Of a stretch of DNA of 5,104 nt, positions 5,096-5,104 are shown in pieces. Location of the stretch: contig WFRQ01000104.1 of assembly GCA_015486425.1 (NCBI GenBank), positions 1-5,104 of the forward strand. The letters are read 5' to 3'. The notes under the pieces were generated by a model. The model was not told where the DNA came from and searched no databases. It saw only the letters and a program-made list of their open reading frames with translations. The position numbers and the translations under genes were made by a program. The stretch comes from Deltaproteobacteria bacterium. Lineage in GTDB: Bacteria > Desulfobacterota > Dissulfuribacteria > Dissulfuribacterales > QOAL01. How positions within the stretch are numbered: position 1 is the stretch's first letter; the number at the start of each line of letters is the position of its first letter.

Positions 5096-5104
5096 ATGCC
5101 CAAA
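5096..5104 (+). CDS. Start of a further gene, probably nuoI, cut by the window edge
   Basis: Only ATG CCC AAA (Met-Pro-Lys) is visible. GGAG at 5085-5088 lies seven bases before the ATG, and the start is 13 bases after the nuoH stop, the spacing seen elsewhere in this operon. In the common order nuoA-B-C-D-H the next gene is nuoI, the protein with clusters N6a and N6b. That identity is inferred from gene order only. Confidence 0.55.

Overview
The window looks like a bacterial chromosome segment carrying the 3' end of aat followed by the start of a respiratory complex I (nuo) operon, all on the + strand. It reads aat (5'-truncated), a gene-free stretch of about 550 bases, then nuoA, nuoB, nuoC, an unusual gap of about 344 bases, nuoD, nuoH, and the first three codons of one more gene. 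Base composition is moderate, and Shine-Dalgarno sites are strong (AGGAGG, GGAGG or AGGGAGG). The Aat/complex I pairing and the direct nuoD-nuoH junction suggest a Gram-negative anaerobe, perhaps of the Desulfobacterota (Deltaproteobacteria) or a relative. That placement is inference from gene order and general protein flavour, not a database result.

Region 1 (1-530) is the C-terminal three quarters of leucyl/phenylalanyl-tRNA-protein transferase. Region 2 (531-1081) has no convincing gene. It holds a weak terminator-like hairpin, a TTGACA/GATAAT promoter candidate at 691-717, and a leader of about 360 bases before nuoA. The leader contains several inverted repeats, the best being a two-part helix spanning 862-963.

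Region 3 (1082-2545) is nuoA-nuoB-nuoC, tightly packed, with a 13-base gap and then an ATGA overlap. NuoA is a small membrane subunit, NuoB carries the terminal cluster N2, and NuoC is a hydrophilic subunit. NuoC contains a Lys-rich then Glu/Gln-rich insertion not expected in the family. Its DNA includes a GAGCAG triplet repeat and a perfect 11-bp inverted repeat.

Region 4 (2546-2889) separates nuoC from nuoD, genes that are normally adjacent or fused. It begins with a GC-rich hairpin and ends with a second hairpin just upstream of the nuoD ribosome site. Alternative, mutually exclusive pairings are possible between them.

Region 5 (2890-5104) is nuoD, nuoH and the start of a further gene. 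Together A, B, C, D and H make up the quinone-reducing junction of complex I: electrons reach N2 in NuoB, quinone is reduced in a cavity formed by NuoB, NuoD and NuoH, and NuoA and NuoH anchor this to the membrane arm. No nuoE, nuoF or nuoG lies between nuoD and nuoH, which is the order of 11-subunit complexes that lack the NADH-oxidising module. I see no wholly new system. The most notable items are the NuoC insertion with its embedded hairpin, the structured nuoC-nuoD gap, and the structured nuoA leader.
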